Assembly (NCBI GenBank): GCA_031555505.1
Contig: JAVBUH010000004.1
Location: forward strand, 36,195-100,194
DNA: 64,000 nucleotides
Direction: 5' to 3'
Source of the DNA: JAJDIA01 sp031555505
Lineage (GTDB): Bacteria; Bacteroidota; Bacteroidia; Bacteroidales; Tannerellaceae
Shown here: positions 53,235 through 62,048 of the stretch, piece after piece
Layout of the letters: every line of letters begins with the position of its first letter
Position numbering within the stretch: position 1 is the first letter of the stretch
Made by a program: the position numbers and the translations under genes
Notes under the pieces: model-generated
What the model was told of the DNA's origin: nothing
Seen by the model: only the letters and a program-made list of their open reading frames with translations
Database searches by the model: none

Positions 53235-55697
53235 ATGAAATACGCGGATGTGATACTTCCTCTCCCGCTGGAGAATAGCTATACGTACCGGATACCGGCC
53301 GATATGGAAAGGTTGGTGAAGCCCGGGTGCCGGGTGATTGTGCACTTCGGGAAGAAACGCTATTATACGGCGATTGTAATGACGGTGCATGAACGGCCGC
53401 CACTGGGGGCGTATGCCACGAAGGATATTTTTGCCTTGTTGGATGGGGCGCCGGTACTGCGGCGCCCGCAATTGCGTTTCTGGCAATGGATCGCGTCGTA
53501 CTATCTGTGTAGGTTGGGCGATGTGTACAAGGCCGCGCTTCCGGCAGGATTGAAGTTGGAGAGTGAGACCACGGTGATGTACAATGACGCTTTTGTGCCT
53601 GATACATCCTTGCGTCCCCAGGAACAGGCCGTGCTGGATGCCTTTGCGGGCATCAATCGGCTGACGGTGGCCGAGCTGGAGAAGAAAACCGGGCTGCGGA
53701 ATGTGATGCCGGTCGTGGTCTCGCTGATGGAGCGGGGAGCCGTGGAGGTGAGTGAAGAATTGAAAAGGGGATATGCCCCCAGGACACAGACGTATATCCG
53801 CCTGGCGCCGGCTTTTGCCACTGATGAGGCACTGAACCGGGCATTTGCCGAACTGCGGCGTGCCGGCCGGCAGGAGGCGTTGTTGCTGTCGTTCCTGGAT
53901 ATCAGCCGGGCGATGCATCCGTCGCTGGCAAAAGAAATTTCACAGAAAGAATTGTTGGAGCAGAGTGGTTGTACCACGGCTATTCTGTCGGCATTGTTGA
54001 AACGGGGCGTGCTGGAAGCCTACGAAAACGAGGTAAGCCGCCTGCAGGTGCCGGTGTGCCGGCTGCAACCGATGCCCCAGCTCACCGGTCCGCAAGAGCG
54101 GGCGCTGCATGATATCTACGATGCGTTCCTGACGAAAGATGTATGCCTGCTGCATGGTGTGACTTCGAGCGGGAAAACGGCCATATACGCGCACCTGATC
54201 AGCGAAGTACTGAAGCAAGGCAGGCAGGTACTGTTCCTGCTGCCGGAGATAGCCATCACCACGCAACTGACTGAGCGGCTGGGCAAACTCTTTGGCGACC
54301 GCTTGCTGGTATATCATTCCAAATTCTCCGACAATGAACGGGTAGAGGTGTGGAACACGCTCTTACGCAAAGATGAACCGTGCCTGGTGCTGGGTGTACG
54401 TTCGTCGCTTTTCCTGCCTTTCAGGAACCTGGGGTTGGTGGTGGTAGACGAAGAGCATGAAAACAGCTATAAGCAACAAGACCCGGCGCCACGCTACAAC
54501 GCCCGCAATGCCGCCATTGTGCTGGCGGGGATGCATGGGGCGAAGACGCTGCTGGGCTCGGCCACGCCGTCGATCGACTCGTGGTTCAATGCCTCGGCAG
54601 GCAAATACGGGTTGGTACGGTTGCCGGTTCGCTACGGCGAGGTGCTGCTGCCGGAGATTTTGCCGGTAGACGTGAAAGAGCTACGGCGGAAAAAAATCAT
54701 GAAAGATACGCTATTCTCTCCCTTGCTGGTACAGCAAATGGCGCAGGCGCTGGATGCGGGCGAGCAGGTGATCCTGTTTCAGAACCGCCGCGGCTTTGCG
54801 CCGGTGATCAGTTGTAAAACCTGCGGTTGGGTGCCGCATTGCATCCATTGTGATGTGAGTCTGACGTATCACAAGCAGCAACATCGTCTGGTGTGCCATT
54901 ACTGCGGATACACGGAAGAGTTGCCGCACCGGTGTCACGCCTGTGAAGAAACAGACCTCCGGATGGTGGGCTTCGGCACGGAAAAGGTGGAAGAGGAGAT
55001 TGCCGCCTTGTTCCCCGATGCCCAGGTGGAACGATTGGATTTCGATACGGCGCGTACCCGCTCGGGCTACGAACGTATCCTGGCTGATTTTGAGCGGGGA
55101 AAGACCCGGATACTAATTGGTACGCAGATGTTGTCCAAGGGATTGGACTTTGGCAATGTGAGCGTAGTGGGGGTGTTGAATGCCGACAGCCTGATGAACT
55201 TTCCCGACTTCCGCGCACACGAGCGGGCCTATCAACTGATGGTGCAGGTGAGCGGGCGTGCCGGCCGGCGCGACAAACGGGGCACGGTAGTGCTGCAGAC
55301 CTCGCAGCCCGGCCATCCGCTGATCCGCCTGGTGCAGGAATCGGATTATGCCGGCATGGTAGACTGGCAACTGGCCGAGCGGAGCCTGTTCCGCTATCCG
55401 CCGTATTACCGGCTGATTGTGCTGGTGCTCCGCAGCCGGGAAGAGCAGGTATTGAAAGAACTGGCCTCGTTGTATGCAGGCCGTTTGCGCCAGTACCTGG
55501 GCGAACGGGTATTGGGGCCGGTCACGCCTGTAGTGACCCGCGTACAGACACTGCATATCCGTAAGGTCATCCTCAAGATAGAGATATCGCTGGCAGTGGC
55601 TCCGGTACGTGAATTGCTGGATAAGGTTCAGGGGGAGATGCAACAGCATCCCTCTTTCCGTCAATTGTTGCTGCATTATGATGTGGATCCGCTCTGA
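53235..55697 (+). CDS. priA: Primosomal protein N' (replication restart helicase)
   Basis: DNA helicase that reloads the replisome at stalled forks. The 820-residue protein starts YADVILPLPLENSYTYRIP (3' DNA-binding domain), then has Walker A GVTSSGKTAIYAH, the DEEH box VVDEEHENSYKQ, and the zinc-binding cysteines CKTCGWVPHCIHC and CHYCGYTEELPHRCHAC, followed by helicase motifs V-VI (TQMLSKGLDFGNVSVVGV, VSGRAGRRDKRG). The upstream in-frame start at 53163 overlaps the promoter; ATG 53235 is the family start. The gene is transcribed alone; the next gene has its own -7 element. Confidence 0.96.
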   Translation: MKYADVILPLPLENSYTYRIPADMERLVKPGCRVIVHFGKKRYYTAIVMTVHERPPLGAYATKDIFALLDGAPVLRRPQLRFWQWIASYYLCRLGDVYKAALPAGLKLESETTVMYNDAFVPDTSLRPQEQAVLDAFAGINRLTVAELEKKTGLRNVMPVVVSLMERGAVEVSEELKRGYAPRTQTYIRLAPAFATDEALNRAFAELRRAGRQEALLLSFLDISRAMHPSLAKEISQKELLEQSGCTTAILSALLKRGVLEAYENEVSRLQVPVCRLQPMPQLTGPQERALHDIYDAFLTKDVCLLHGVTSSGKTAIYAHLISEVLKQGRQVLFLLPEIAITTQLTERLGKLFGDRLLVYHSKFSDNERVEVWNTLLRKDEPCLVLGVRSSLFLPFRNLGLVVVDEEHENSYKQQDPAPRYNARNAAIVLAGMHGAKTLLGSATPSIDSWFNASAGKYGLVRLPVRYGEVLLPEILPVDVKELRRKKIMKDTLFSPLLVQQMAQALDAGEQVILFQNRRGFAPVISCKTCGWVPHCIHCDVSLTYHKQQHRLVCHYCGYTEELPHRCHACEETDLRMVGFGTEKVEEEIAALFPDAQVERLDFDTARTRSGYERILADFERGKTRILIGTQMLSKGLDFGNVSVVGVLNADSLMNFPDFRAHERAYQLMVQVSGRAGRRDKRGTVVLQTSQPGHPLIRLVQESDYAGMVDWQLAERSLFRYPPYYRLIVLVLRSREEQVLKELASLYAGRLRQYLGERVLGPVTPVVTRVQTLHIRKVILKIEISLAVAPVRELLDKVQGEMQQHPSFRQLLLHYDVDPL

Positions 55698-55702
55698 TCA
55701 CT

Positions 55703-55710
55703 TATATTTG
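55703..55710 (+). promoter_or_regulatory. Candidate -7 element for the phosphatase gene
   Basis: TATATTTG matches TAnnTTTG, 48 bp before the ATG at 55759, just after the priA stop. Confidence 0.55.
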
Positions 55711-55758
55711 CGTGAAGAATAAACGATATACATAAATCAACTTACGAACGATTGACGA

Positions 55759-56268
55759 ATGAGACAGGAAAAGTGGCGTATCCTTTTTGTGTGTCTGGGT
55801 AATATCTGCCGGTCGCCGTCGGCAGAAGCCGTGATGAAGAAAGTGGTGAAAGAGGCCGGATTAGATAAGGATATATTTATTGATTCGGCGGGAACGAACG
55901 GTTTTCACCGGGGCGAGCAGGCCGATGCCCGTATGCGGGCGCATGCCGCCCGGCGGGGCTATGTGCTGGATTCGCTCTCGCGCCCGGTGGAGATGCGTGA
56001 TTTCTTTGATTTCGATCTCATTATCGGGATGGACGATCATAACATCGCAGAACTGAAACGCCGCTCGCCCGATTATGAATCGCGCCAGAAAATCCACCAG
56101 ATGACGGAGTTCGCCTGCAATAAAATCTACGATCACGTGCCCGATCCGTACTACGGCGGGGATGCGGGATTCGAACTGGTGCTCGACCTGCTGGAAGACG
56201 CATGCCAGGGTTTGCTGGCCTATATGGCGGAGGAGTTTCACATGGGGACAACCGCCCCACCCCCGTAA
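55759..56268 (+). CDS. Low molecular weight protein-tyrosine phosphatase
   Basis: Cytosolic 169-residue phosphatase of the LMW-PTP/Wzb family. The P-loop VCLGNICRSPSAEAV supplies nucleophilic Cys12 and Arg18, and the general-acid Asp is in VPDPYYGG near the C-terminal third. Such enzymes often dephosphorylate tyrosine kinases that control capsule and exopolysaccharide export, but no capsule genes are adjacent here. It has its own promoter element. The gene ends about 135 bp before the DUF169 gene. Confidence 0.93.
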   Translation: MRQEKWRILFVCLGNICRSPSAEAVMKKVVKEAGLDKDIFIDSAGTNGFHRGEQADARMRAHAARRGYVLDSLSRPVEMRDFFDFDLIIGMDDHNIAELKRRSPDYESRQKIHQMTEFACNKIYDHVPDPYYGGDAGFELVLDLLEDACQGLLAYMAEEFHMGTTAPPP

Positions 56269-56350
56269 GCGGCGGAGAACCGGAATAGTCTTTATCGCCA
56301 GTCTTGACCCCCGGTCTTGCTTCCTGCCAAGATCATCTTATCGCATTACC

Positions 56351-56393
56351 TGAAAGCCTTTAAAGCCCTTGTAGCCTTTGAGGCCCTTTTAAA
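56351..56393. repeat. CTTTAAAGCC-type decamer array, copy 3
   Basis: Units TGAAAGCCT, TTAAAGCCCT, TGTAGCCTTT and GAGGCCCTTTT run up to 11 bp before the DUF169 start. It matches the arrays at 2305-2355 and 42166-42230 in unit length and composition. Confidence 0.55.
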
Positions 56394-56403
56394 ATAAAAC
56401 ACC

Positions 56404-57114
56404 ATGAATACCCAATCTTTTATCGCCAACTACCGGGAAGCCTTTGGTGAAGCCGCCGGCCTCCCCCTGCTTTTTTGGTATTCCGATACCCTGGAATATC
56501 CTACAGAAAAAATCAACGGCTGCTTTTTCAAAGCCATGAACGGTGTGCGTACCGGCACGCCCGTGAGTCTCAGCCTGGATACAATAGGCTGTGGAGGCGG
56601 CAGGTTTTACACCGGATTTACGGAAATGCCCGAACATGTGCCCAACTTTGTTTCCCTCAAAGAACGATATAAGGAAACACCGGAGCAGGTACGTGCCTTT
56701 GTGGATGACCTGGGGTGGAGCGTGACGGGGAAAAAGTACCTGCACTTTGCCCGTATCGACCAGGCAGGGTCATTCGAGGGAAAAGAAGGATTGTTGTTTT
56801 TTGCCACGCCCGATGTATTGTCCGGACTGACTACCTGGTGTTATTTCGACTCCAATGCCGACGATGCCGTCACGGCCCTGTTTGGCTCCGGCTGCAGCGC
56901 TGTGGTCACCCAGGCCGTGCTCGAAAACCGGAAGGGTGGCTATCGTACATTTATCGGCCTGTTCGACCCCTCTGTCCGCCCCTGGCTGGAGGCGGATATC
57001 CTGAGCTACGTGATCCCGATGTCGCGCTTCCGGGTGATGTATGGCACCATGCGCCGCTGTTGCCTCTTCGATACCCATGCCTGGGCGAAGGTGCGTGAGC
57101 GGATCAACTTGTGA
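56404..57114 (+). CDS. DUF169 family protein
   Basis: A 236-residue cytosolic protein of the DUF169 family, known in bacteria and archaea and without a proven function. Recognisable blocks are PLLFWYSDTLEYP, the Cys/Gly-rich SLDTIGCGGGRFYTGF near the middle, and the C-terminal VIPMSRFRVMYG. Cysteines in CGGGRF and CSAVVTQAV could bind a metal or cofactor. It stands alone between a decamer repeat array and the convergent DUF6377 gene, which it overlaps by 11 bp at the 3' ends. Confidence 0.85.
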   Translation: MNTQSFIANYREAFGEAAGLPLLFWYSDTLEYPTEKINGCFFKAMNGVRTGTPVSLSLDTIGCGGGRFYTGFTEMPEHVPNFVSLKERYKETPEQVRAFVDDLGWSVTGKKYLHFARIDQAGSFEGKEGLLFFATPDVLSGLTTWCYFDSNADDAVTALFGSGCSAVVTQAVLENRKGGYRTFIGLFDPSVRPWLEADILSYVIPMSRFRVMYGTMRRCCLFDTHAWAKVRERINL

Positions 57115-58762
57115 TCGCGCCCGGATGGATCGCCCGGATGGAGCCGATTTGTTTGATGCATGCCTCGATGTCTATTTGCTCGTCGAGGCATTTGCGTTTG
57201 ATCTTGCTCCGGTAGTTGTACACGGTTTGTATCGAACAGTGTAGGAAGGTGGCAATCTTGGTAGAGTCCGTGATACCCATACGGATAAGGGCAAAGATAC
57301 GGAGCTCGGTATTCATCAGTTCGTCTTTACCTACCTCGAATCGTTCTTCCGCTTTCAGCAGTGCATTGAAGGCGGGAACGAAACCGGTATATATCTTGAG
57401 GAAGGCCTTGTCGAAGTTGGCATACAAGTCCTTACTCTCGGCCGTACTGCTACTGCGGGCAGCCGACGTGATTTTCAGCAGTTCGTCGTAGCGTTTGGCG
57501 GCCAGGCGGTTATGGATCATCTTCCGGTAGTCTTCCAGCCGGCCGATATATTCGGAACAGAGGTCGAGGAAGTAGCCGATGTATTCTTCCTTGATCCGGT
57601 TGGCCTCAGTCAGGTCCTGGTTGAGGGCATTCAGTTGTTTGTTCACCTCTTCCAGGTGCTCGTTTGTTTCTTTCAGTTTATGCCGCGCCAGTCGCAGCGC
57701 CGATGCCCGTTTTACCAGGAGCAGGCAGGTGATGAAGATCACAATGAGCAGGATGGTGGTAATGATGAGCAGGGTCAGCATCCAGCGTTGCTGCTGTATG
57801 CTCTGGTATTCATACGCATCAGTGATGATGGGAAGTGCCTGTGATATCCGGAAAAGCCTGTACCGGGCGTTGTAGAAGTTGGCATCCTGCAGCGAGTATT
57901 GGATGTACTGGTAGGCGTGTTTGATATCGCCTTTGCCGAACACCCAGGTGGCCAGTTCCCCCAGGGCGTTGGTATCCTTGATCGCATCTTGTACATCGGA
58001 TATGGCGGCGTTGACCAGGTAAGAAATATACGTATTCCCTTCTCCCATCCGTTTCCGGATACCATAGTAATTATAGCATCTTTTGGCATATTCGTGTGTG
58101 CCGGGTTGGAGTGACTGCAGGTATTTCTCGCTGTATTCGGCGGCTGTGGACAGGTCGCCTGCTTCCCTTGCCTGTATGGCTTTGTAGTGCCACCGTTCGG
58201 CCGATTCGGCCGGCAGATAGGCCAGGATGGAGTCGCGTGCCTGTTGGAGCAGGCTGATATACTTTCCGGTGAACCGGTCGTGTTGCTGGTAAATGTTGAA
58301 GTTGAGGTACAGGTGTTCAATCCGTTTATAGTAGTCTACCTTGATGTCTTCTGTCAGTAATTCGGCCGGAATGCTGCCCATGATGTTCGTTGACTCTTCA
58401 AACAGGCCGGATGAGGACAGGATGAAAGAATATTGCAGTTTGGTGCGGATCAGCCAGTTCATGTTGTTGTGTTGCTCCGCCAATCGGATGTTCCGGTCTA
58501 CGTAGTAAAAGGCGGAATCGCTCTGGTAGCTCTTAAATTCTTCAATGATGCTGCTGGTGAGTTCGAATTGTTTTTCCGGGATGCTCTCCATCTCCAGTAG
58601 ATTTTTCAAACGTTCTATCCGCTGTTCTTTCTGCTGCATATAGCTGTTTTCAGCTGCAAGCACCTTGTCTAATTCGGTGAGCAGAACTGTTAAATTGTCT
58701 TGAGCTGTGGCGCAGCAGATTGCGGTGGAAATTAAAAAAAATGTAAAGGCAATTTGTCTCAT
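57104..58762 (-). CDS. DUF6377 transmembrane transcriptional regulator
   Basis: Membrane-spanning regulator of 552 residues of the DUF6377 type, often placed next to SusC/SusD loci. Layout: signal peptide (RQIAFTFFLISTAICCATAQ), an extracytoplasmic TPR-like helical region (about 20-330), one transmembrane helix (WMLTLLIITTILLIVIFITC, about 330-352), a coiled coil (NEHLEEVNKQLNALNQ) and a C-terminal LuxR/GerE-like helix-turn-helix (GITDSTKIATFLHCSIQTVYNY). The frame runs up to 58804, but ATG 58762 starts the signal peptide. It is transcribed away from the SusC/SusD pair, so control of that locus by an envelope signal is likely but unproved. Confidence 0.88.
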   Translation of the reverse strand: MRQIAFTFFLISTAICCATAQDNLTVLLTELDKVLAAENSYMQQKEQRIERLKNLLEMESIPEKQFELTSSIIEEFKSYQSDSAFYYVDRNIRLAEQHNNMNWLIRTKLQYSFILSSSGLFEESTNIMGSIPAELLTEDIKVDYYKRIEHLYLNFNIYQQHDRFTGKYISLLQQARDSILAYLPAESAERWHYKAIQAREAGDLSTAAEYSEKYLQSLQPGTHEYAKRCYNYYGIRKRMGEGNTYISYLVNAAISDVQDAIKDTNALGELATWVFGKGDIKHAYQYIQYSLQDANFYNARYRLFRISQALPIITDAYEYQSIQQQRWMLTLLIITTILLIVIFITCLLLVKRASALRLARHKLKETNEHLEEVNKQLNALNQDLTEANRIKEEYIGYFLDLCSEYIGRLEDYRKMIHNRLAAKRYDELLKITSAARSSSTAESKDLYANFDKAFLKIYTGFVPAFNALLKAEERFEVGKDELMNTELRIFALIRMGITDSTKIATFLHCSIQTVYNYRSKIKRKCLDEQIDIEACIKQIGSIRAIHPGAITS

Positions 58763-58792
58763 GTTTGATGTTTGTGCGTGAACAGTTCTTTT

Positions 58793-58805
58793 CTTGCGGC
58801 GCAAG
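58793..58805. promoter_or_regulatory. CTTGCG-G-CGCAAG dyad before the DUF6377 gene
   Basis: A perfect 13-bp dyad 31 bp upstream of the DUF6377 start, in a 295-bp AT-rich divergent region (58763-59057). It may be an operator or a leader hairpin. Confidence 0.35.
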
Positions 58806-59001
58806 GTATGGAAAATAGAGGAGAAAAATGCTATTTTAACAAACTATTTTTAATGAAGTGTATAGATAGTTTACTTTATGCCTACCATTAATATACTCTA
58901 TATGTAAGTGAATCAACAATATATAATTTTAAAGTTTTACCAGACAACTACTGCTATCTTACCAATGTGAACACTTCTTAAAATAGTGAAACTTTTTAAA
59001 C

Positions 59002-59009
59002 TACTTTTG
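59002..59009 (+). promoter_or_regulatory. Candidate -7 element for susC-like gene
   Basis: TACTTTTG matches TAnnTTTG, 49 bp before the ATG at 59058, predicting a 44-nt leader. No -33 match is visible, which suits an activator-dependent promoter. Confidence 0.6.
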
Positions 59010-59057
59010 CATTCAGACTTTAATAACTGTTTTTTGTTAAACTTAATTTTTGTAATT

Positions 59058-62030
59058 ATGCAACGAAAGAAAACATTATGTTCTTTCAAACACGGAAGGA
59101 TTTCCATCCTTGCCGCGTTTATGTCTCTTTGCATGACTGTTGCCTTTGCTCAGACAAGTACCGTAAAAGGGAAAGTCCTTGACGAGTTAGGCGAAGCTGT
59201 CATTGGTGCCAATGTGGTTGAAAAAGGTACCCCCAATGGTACGATTACCGACCTGGACGGTAACTACTCATTGACGATTGCCAACCCCCAGCGGGCAGTA
59301 CTGCAATTTTCCTTTATTGGTTATAATACTACGGAAGAGCAGGTGCAAGGCCGTACAACCATTGACCTTACCTTGCAACCCTCGGTGATCAACCTGGGTG
59401 AAGTGGTAGCTATCGGTTACGGTACGCAGACCCGCCGCCAGATTACGGGTTCTGTATCCAATGTAACTGCAGAAGATTTCAACAAGGGGGTATCCCGCAA
59501 TGCTTCCGACCTCTTGCAGGGTAAGGTGGCCGGTTTGGTGATCACTTCCGGTTCGGGCGACGTGACACGTGATTCTCAGATCCGTTTGAGAGGGACATCC
59601 ACGCTGCAGAACGAAAAAGGCCCGTACATTGTTATCGACGGTGTGCCGGGTGGTGAAATGTCTTCCGTGGCTCCCGATGATATCGAATCAATCTCAGTAT
59701 TGAAGGATGCTTCTTCGGCTGCGATCTACGGTTCGCGTTCGGCCGGTGGTGTTATTTTGATCACTACCAAGAGAGGTTCGGGTTCAAAGACTGCTGTTTC
59801 GTACAACGGCTATGTGGCTGTAGACGTGCTGGCCAATAAGCCTGACCTGATGACGGCCGACGACTGGCGTGCCTATGCTTCTTATGCCGGCAGAGACGGC
59901 TCGGTGTATGATGCATATAACGCGGATACCGACTGGTTTGGCGAAGTGACCCGTACCGGTTTTTCACAGAATCACAACGTTTCCATGTCTGGCGGTTCTT
60001 CCAAGAGCAACTACCGTGCTTCTTTCAACTATATGGGCCGCGAAGGTGTAATGCGCGACAACTCATCGGATCGCTACAACTTCCGTTTCCAGTTCTCGCA
60101 GCGTGCCATCAATGACCGTTTGAAACTGTCGTTGACCGGGGTTGCGTCTATGATGGACAACCAGGAAGCCTGGAGAGACGTGTATATCCGTGCCTACAGT
60201 ATGTTGCCCGTCTATCCGGTGTATAATGCAGACGGTTCGTATTTTGACAAGGTGAACCGCGAATTCGACCAGGGTAACCCGGTACAGGCACAGGACCTGA
60301 ACTCCAATATGATTGACTACAATAATTATTATGGTCATGGTGAGATCTCATTCGATATCCTTCACAACCTGACCGCTAAGGCTTCGTTGTACAAAGGACG
60401 TAATATGCGTAAACGTACGGAATATACGGACTCAAGGACCTACGGCGGTTTCAATGATAATGGCTCAGGCCGTATTCAGAACTGGGAAGACGACCGTACC
60501 CTGATGGAATGGACGCTCGATTATAATACTACGTTTGGCGACAACCATAAGTTGACCGCACTGGGTGGTTATTCCTGGGAAGAAAACGAAGAATCCTGGG
60601 TGAGTGCACGTAACCGTAACTTTATCAATAACGACCTGCAGGCTGATAACCTCCAATCCGGACAGGGCCTGAGAACGGGCGACGTGGAATCAAGCCGTAA
60701 AATGTACCGCATGATCTCCCTCTTTGCCCGTGCCAACTATAGCTATCAGGAACGCTATATGGTGACTGCAACGGTTCGTCGTGACGGTTCATCCAAGTTT
60801 GGCGAGAACAACAAATGGGGTGTTTTCCCGTCTGTATCTGCTGCCTGGGGTATTTCACAGGAATCTTTTATGCAGGATGTAAGCTGGGTGAACGACCTGA
60901 AACTGCGCGCCGGTTACGGTTTGACGGGTAACCAGGATGGTTTGGATCCTTATAAAACATTGGAGTTGTATGGCTCTGACGGTACTTATTATGATAATGG
61001 CGCCTGGAAGACTGCCTATAAGATCAACCAGAACCCGAACCCCGACTTGAAATGGGAAACAACAGCGATGCTGAATGTGGGTGTTGACTTTGAAATTTTC
61101 AATGGCAAAGTGGGTGGTACGATCGAGTTTTACGATAAGAAAACCACCGATATGCTTTACAATTATACGGTGCCTACCCCTCCGTACGTACATTCAACCA
61201 TGCAGGCCAACGTAGGTGACATGTCTAACAAAGGTGTTGAACTCTTGCTCAATGTGAACTGGATCCGTAACCGTGAGTTTAGCTGGACCACTTCATTTAA
61301 TGCCTCGCACAACAAGAATGAAATTACCAAGCTATCGAATGATCTTTATTCTACCAAACGTGTATATACCGGCGACCCCTGGATCCGTGGCGGTTCGGGA
61401 ACCAACTCACACGTGGTTGAAGAAGGACGCCCGGTAGGCCAATTCTTCATGCTGGAATGTACCGGCCTGGATGCTGACGGTAAGTATATTATCACCGATG
61501 TGAATGGTGACGGCAAGATCTCTGAAGACGACCGCACATACGTAGGCGACGCTCAGCCCGACCTGACGTATGGTATCAACAATACCTTTAATTATAAAAA
61601 CTGGGATTTCAGTTTCTTCCTGCGTGGAACAGTTGGCAATAAGGTGTTGAACGGCCCGCGTATGGCGTATGCTACAAGCGCTTACCTGTTGGGTACCAAT
61701 GCCCTGAACGATCCGCTGGTGTACGACCTGAAGGAAAACCCGCGTATCTGTTCATACTATCTGGAAAATGGCTCTTTCATGCGTTTGGACAACCTGTCTC
61801 TGGGTTATACGTTCGATACAAAGAAGGTGAATTGGCTGGATAATGCACGTGTCTATGTAACGGCACAGAACCTGTTTGTAATCACAGCCTATAAGGGTCT
61901 TGACCCTGAAGTGGAATTGGCACGTCCGGGTCAAGGTTCATCTGATGCCGGCTTGTCTCCTGGTATCGAGCAACGTGAATTCCTGCCTAAGTCCAAAACA
62001 TTCACCGTTGGTGTATCTCTTAATTTCTAA
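59058..62030 (+). CDS. SusC/RagA family TonB-linked outer-membrane protein
   Basis: Outer-membrane TonB-dependent transporter of 990 residues that pairs with a SusD lipoprotein to import glycans or peptides. After a signal peptide (ILAAFMSLCMTVAFAQ) comes a carboxypeptidase-regulatory domain (VKGKVLDELGEAVIGANVVE), the SusC-type box GEVVAIGYGTQTRRQITGSV, a plug with IRLRGTSTLQNEKGPYIVID and SAAIYGSRSAGGVILI, and a barrel ending KTFTVGVSLNF. The frame is open from 58986, but ATG 59058 follows the promoter and starts the signal peptide. A SusD gene follows after 18 bp and a DUF6377 regulator is divergent; no enzyme gene is in view, so the substrate is unknown. Confidence 0.96.
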   Translation: MQRKKTLCSFKHGRISILAAFMSLCMTVAFAQTSTVKGKVLDELGEAVIGANVVEKGTPNGTITDLDGNYSLTIANPQRAVLQFSFIGYNTTEEQVQGRTTIDLTLQPSVINLGEVVAIGYGTQTRRQITGSVSNVTAEDFNKGVSRNASDLLQGKVAGLVITSGSGDVTRDSQIRLRGTSTLQNEKGPYIVIDGVPGGEMSSVAPDDIESISVLKDASSAAIYGSRSAGGVILITTKRGSGSKTAVSYNGYVAVDVLANKPDLMTADDWRAYASYAGRDGSVYDAYNADTDWFGEVTRTGFSQNHNVSMSGGSSKSNYRASFNYMGREGVMRDNSSDRYNFRFQFSQRAINDRLKLSLTGVASMMDNQEAWRDVYIRAYSMLPVYPVYNADGSYFDKVNREFDQGNPVQAQDLNSNMIDYNNYYGHGEISFDILHNLTAKASLYKGRNMRKRTEYTDSRTYGGFNDNGSGRIQNWEDDRTLMEWTLDYNTTFGDNHKLTALGGYSWEENEESWVSARNRNFINNDLQADNLQSGQGLRTGDVESSRKMYRMISLFARANYSYQERYMVTATVRRDGSSKFGENNKWGVFPSVSAAWGISQESFMQDVSWVNDLKLRAGYGLTGNQDGLDPYKTLELYGSDGTYYDNGAWKTAYKINQNPNPDLKWETTAMLNVGVDFEIFNGKVGGTIEFYDKKTTDMLYNYTVPTPPYVHSTMQANVGDMSNKGVELLLNVNWIRNREFSWTTSFNASHNKNEITKLSNDLYSTKRVYTGDPWIRGGSGTNSHVVEEGRPVGQFFMLECTGLDADGKYIITDVNGDGKISEDDRTYVGDAQPDLTYGINNTFNYKNWDFSFFLRGTVGNKVLNGPRMAYATSAYLLGTNALNDPLVYDLKENPRICSYYLENGSFMRLDNLSLGYTFDTKKVNWLDNARVYVTAQNLFVITAYKGLDPEVELARPGQGSSDAGLSPGIEQREFLPKSKTFTVGVSLNF

Positions 62031-62048
62031 TTCTAAAAAAAGTTCATT

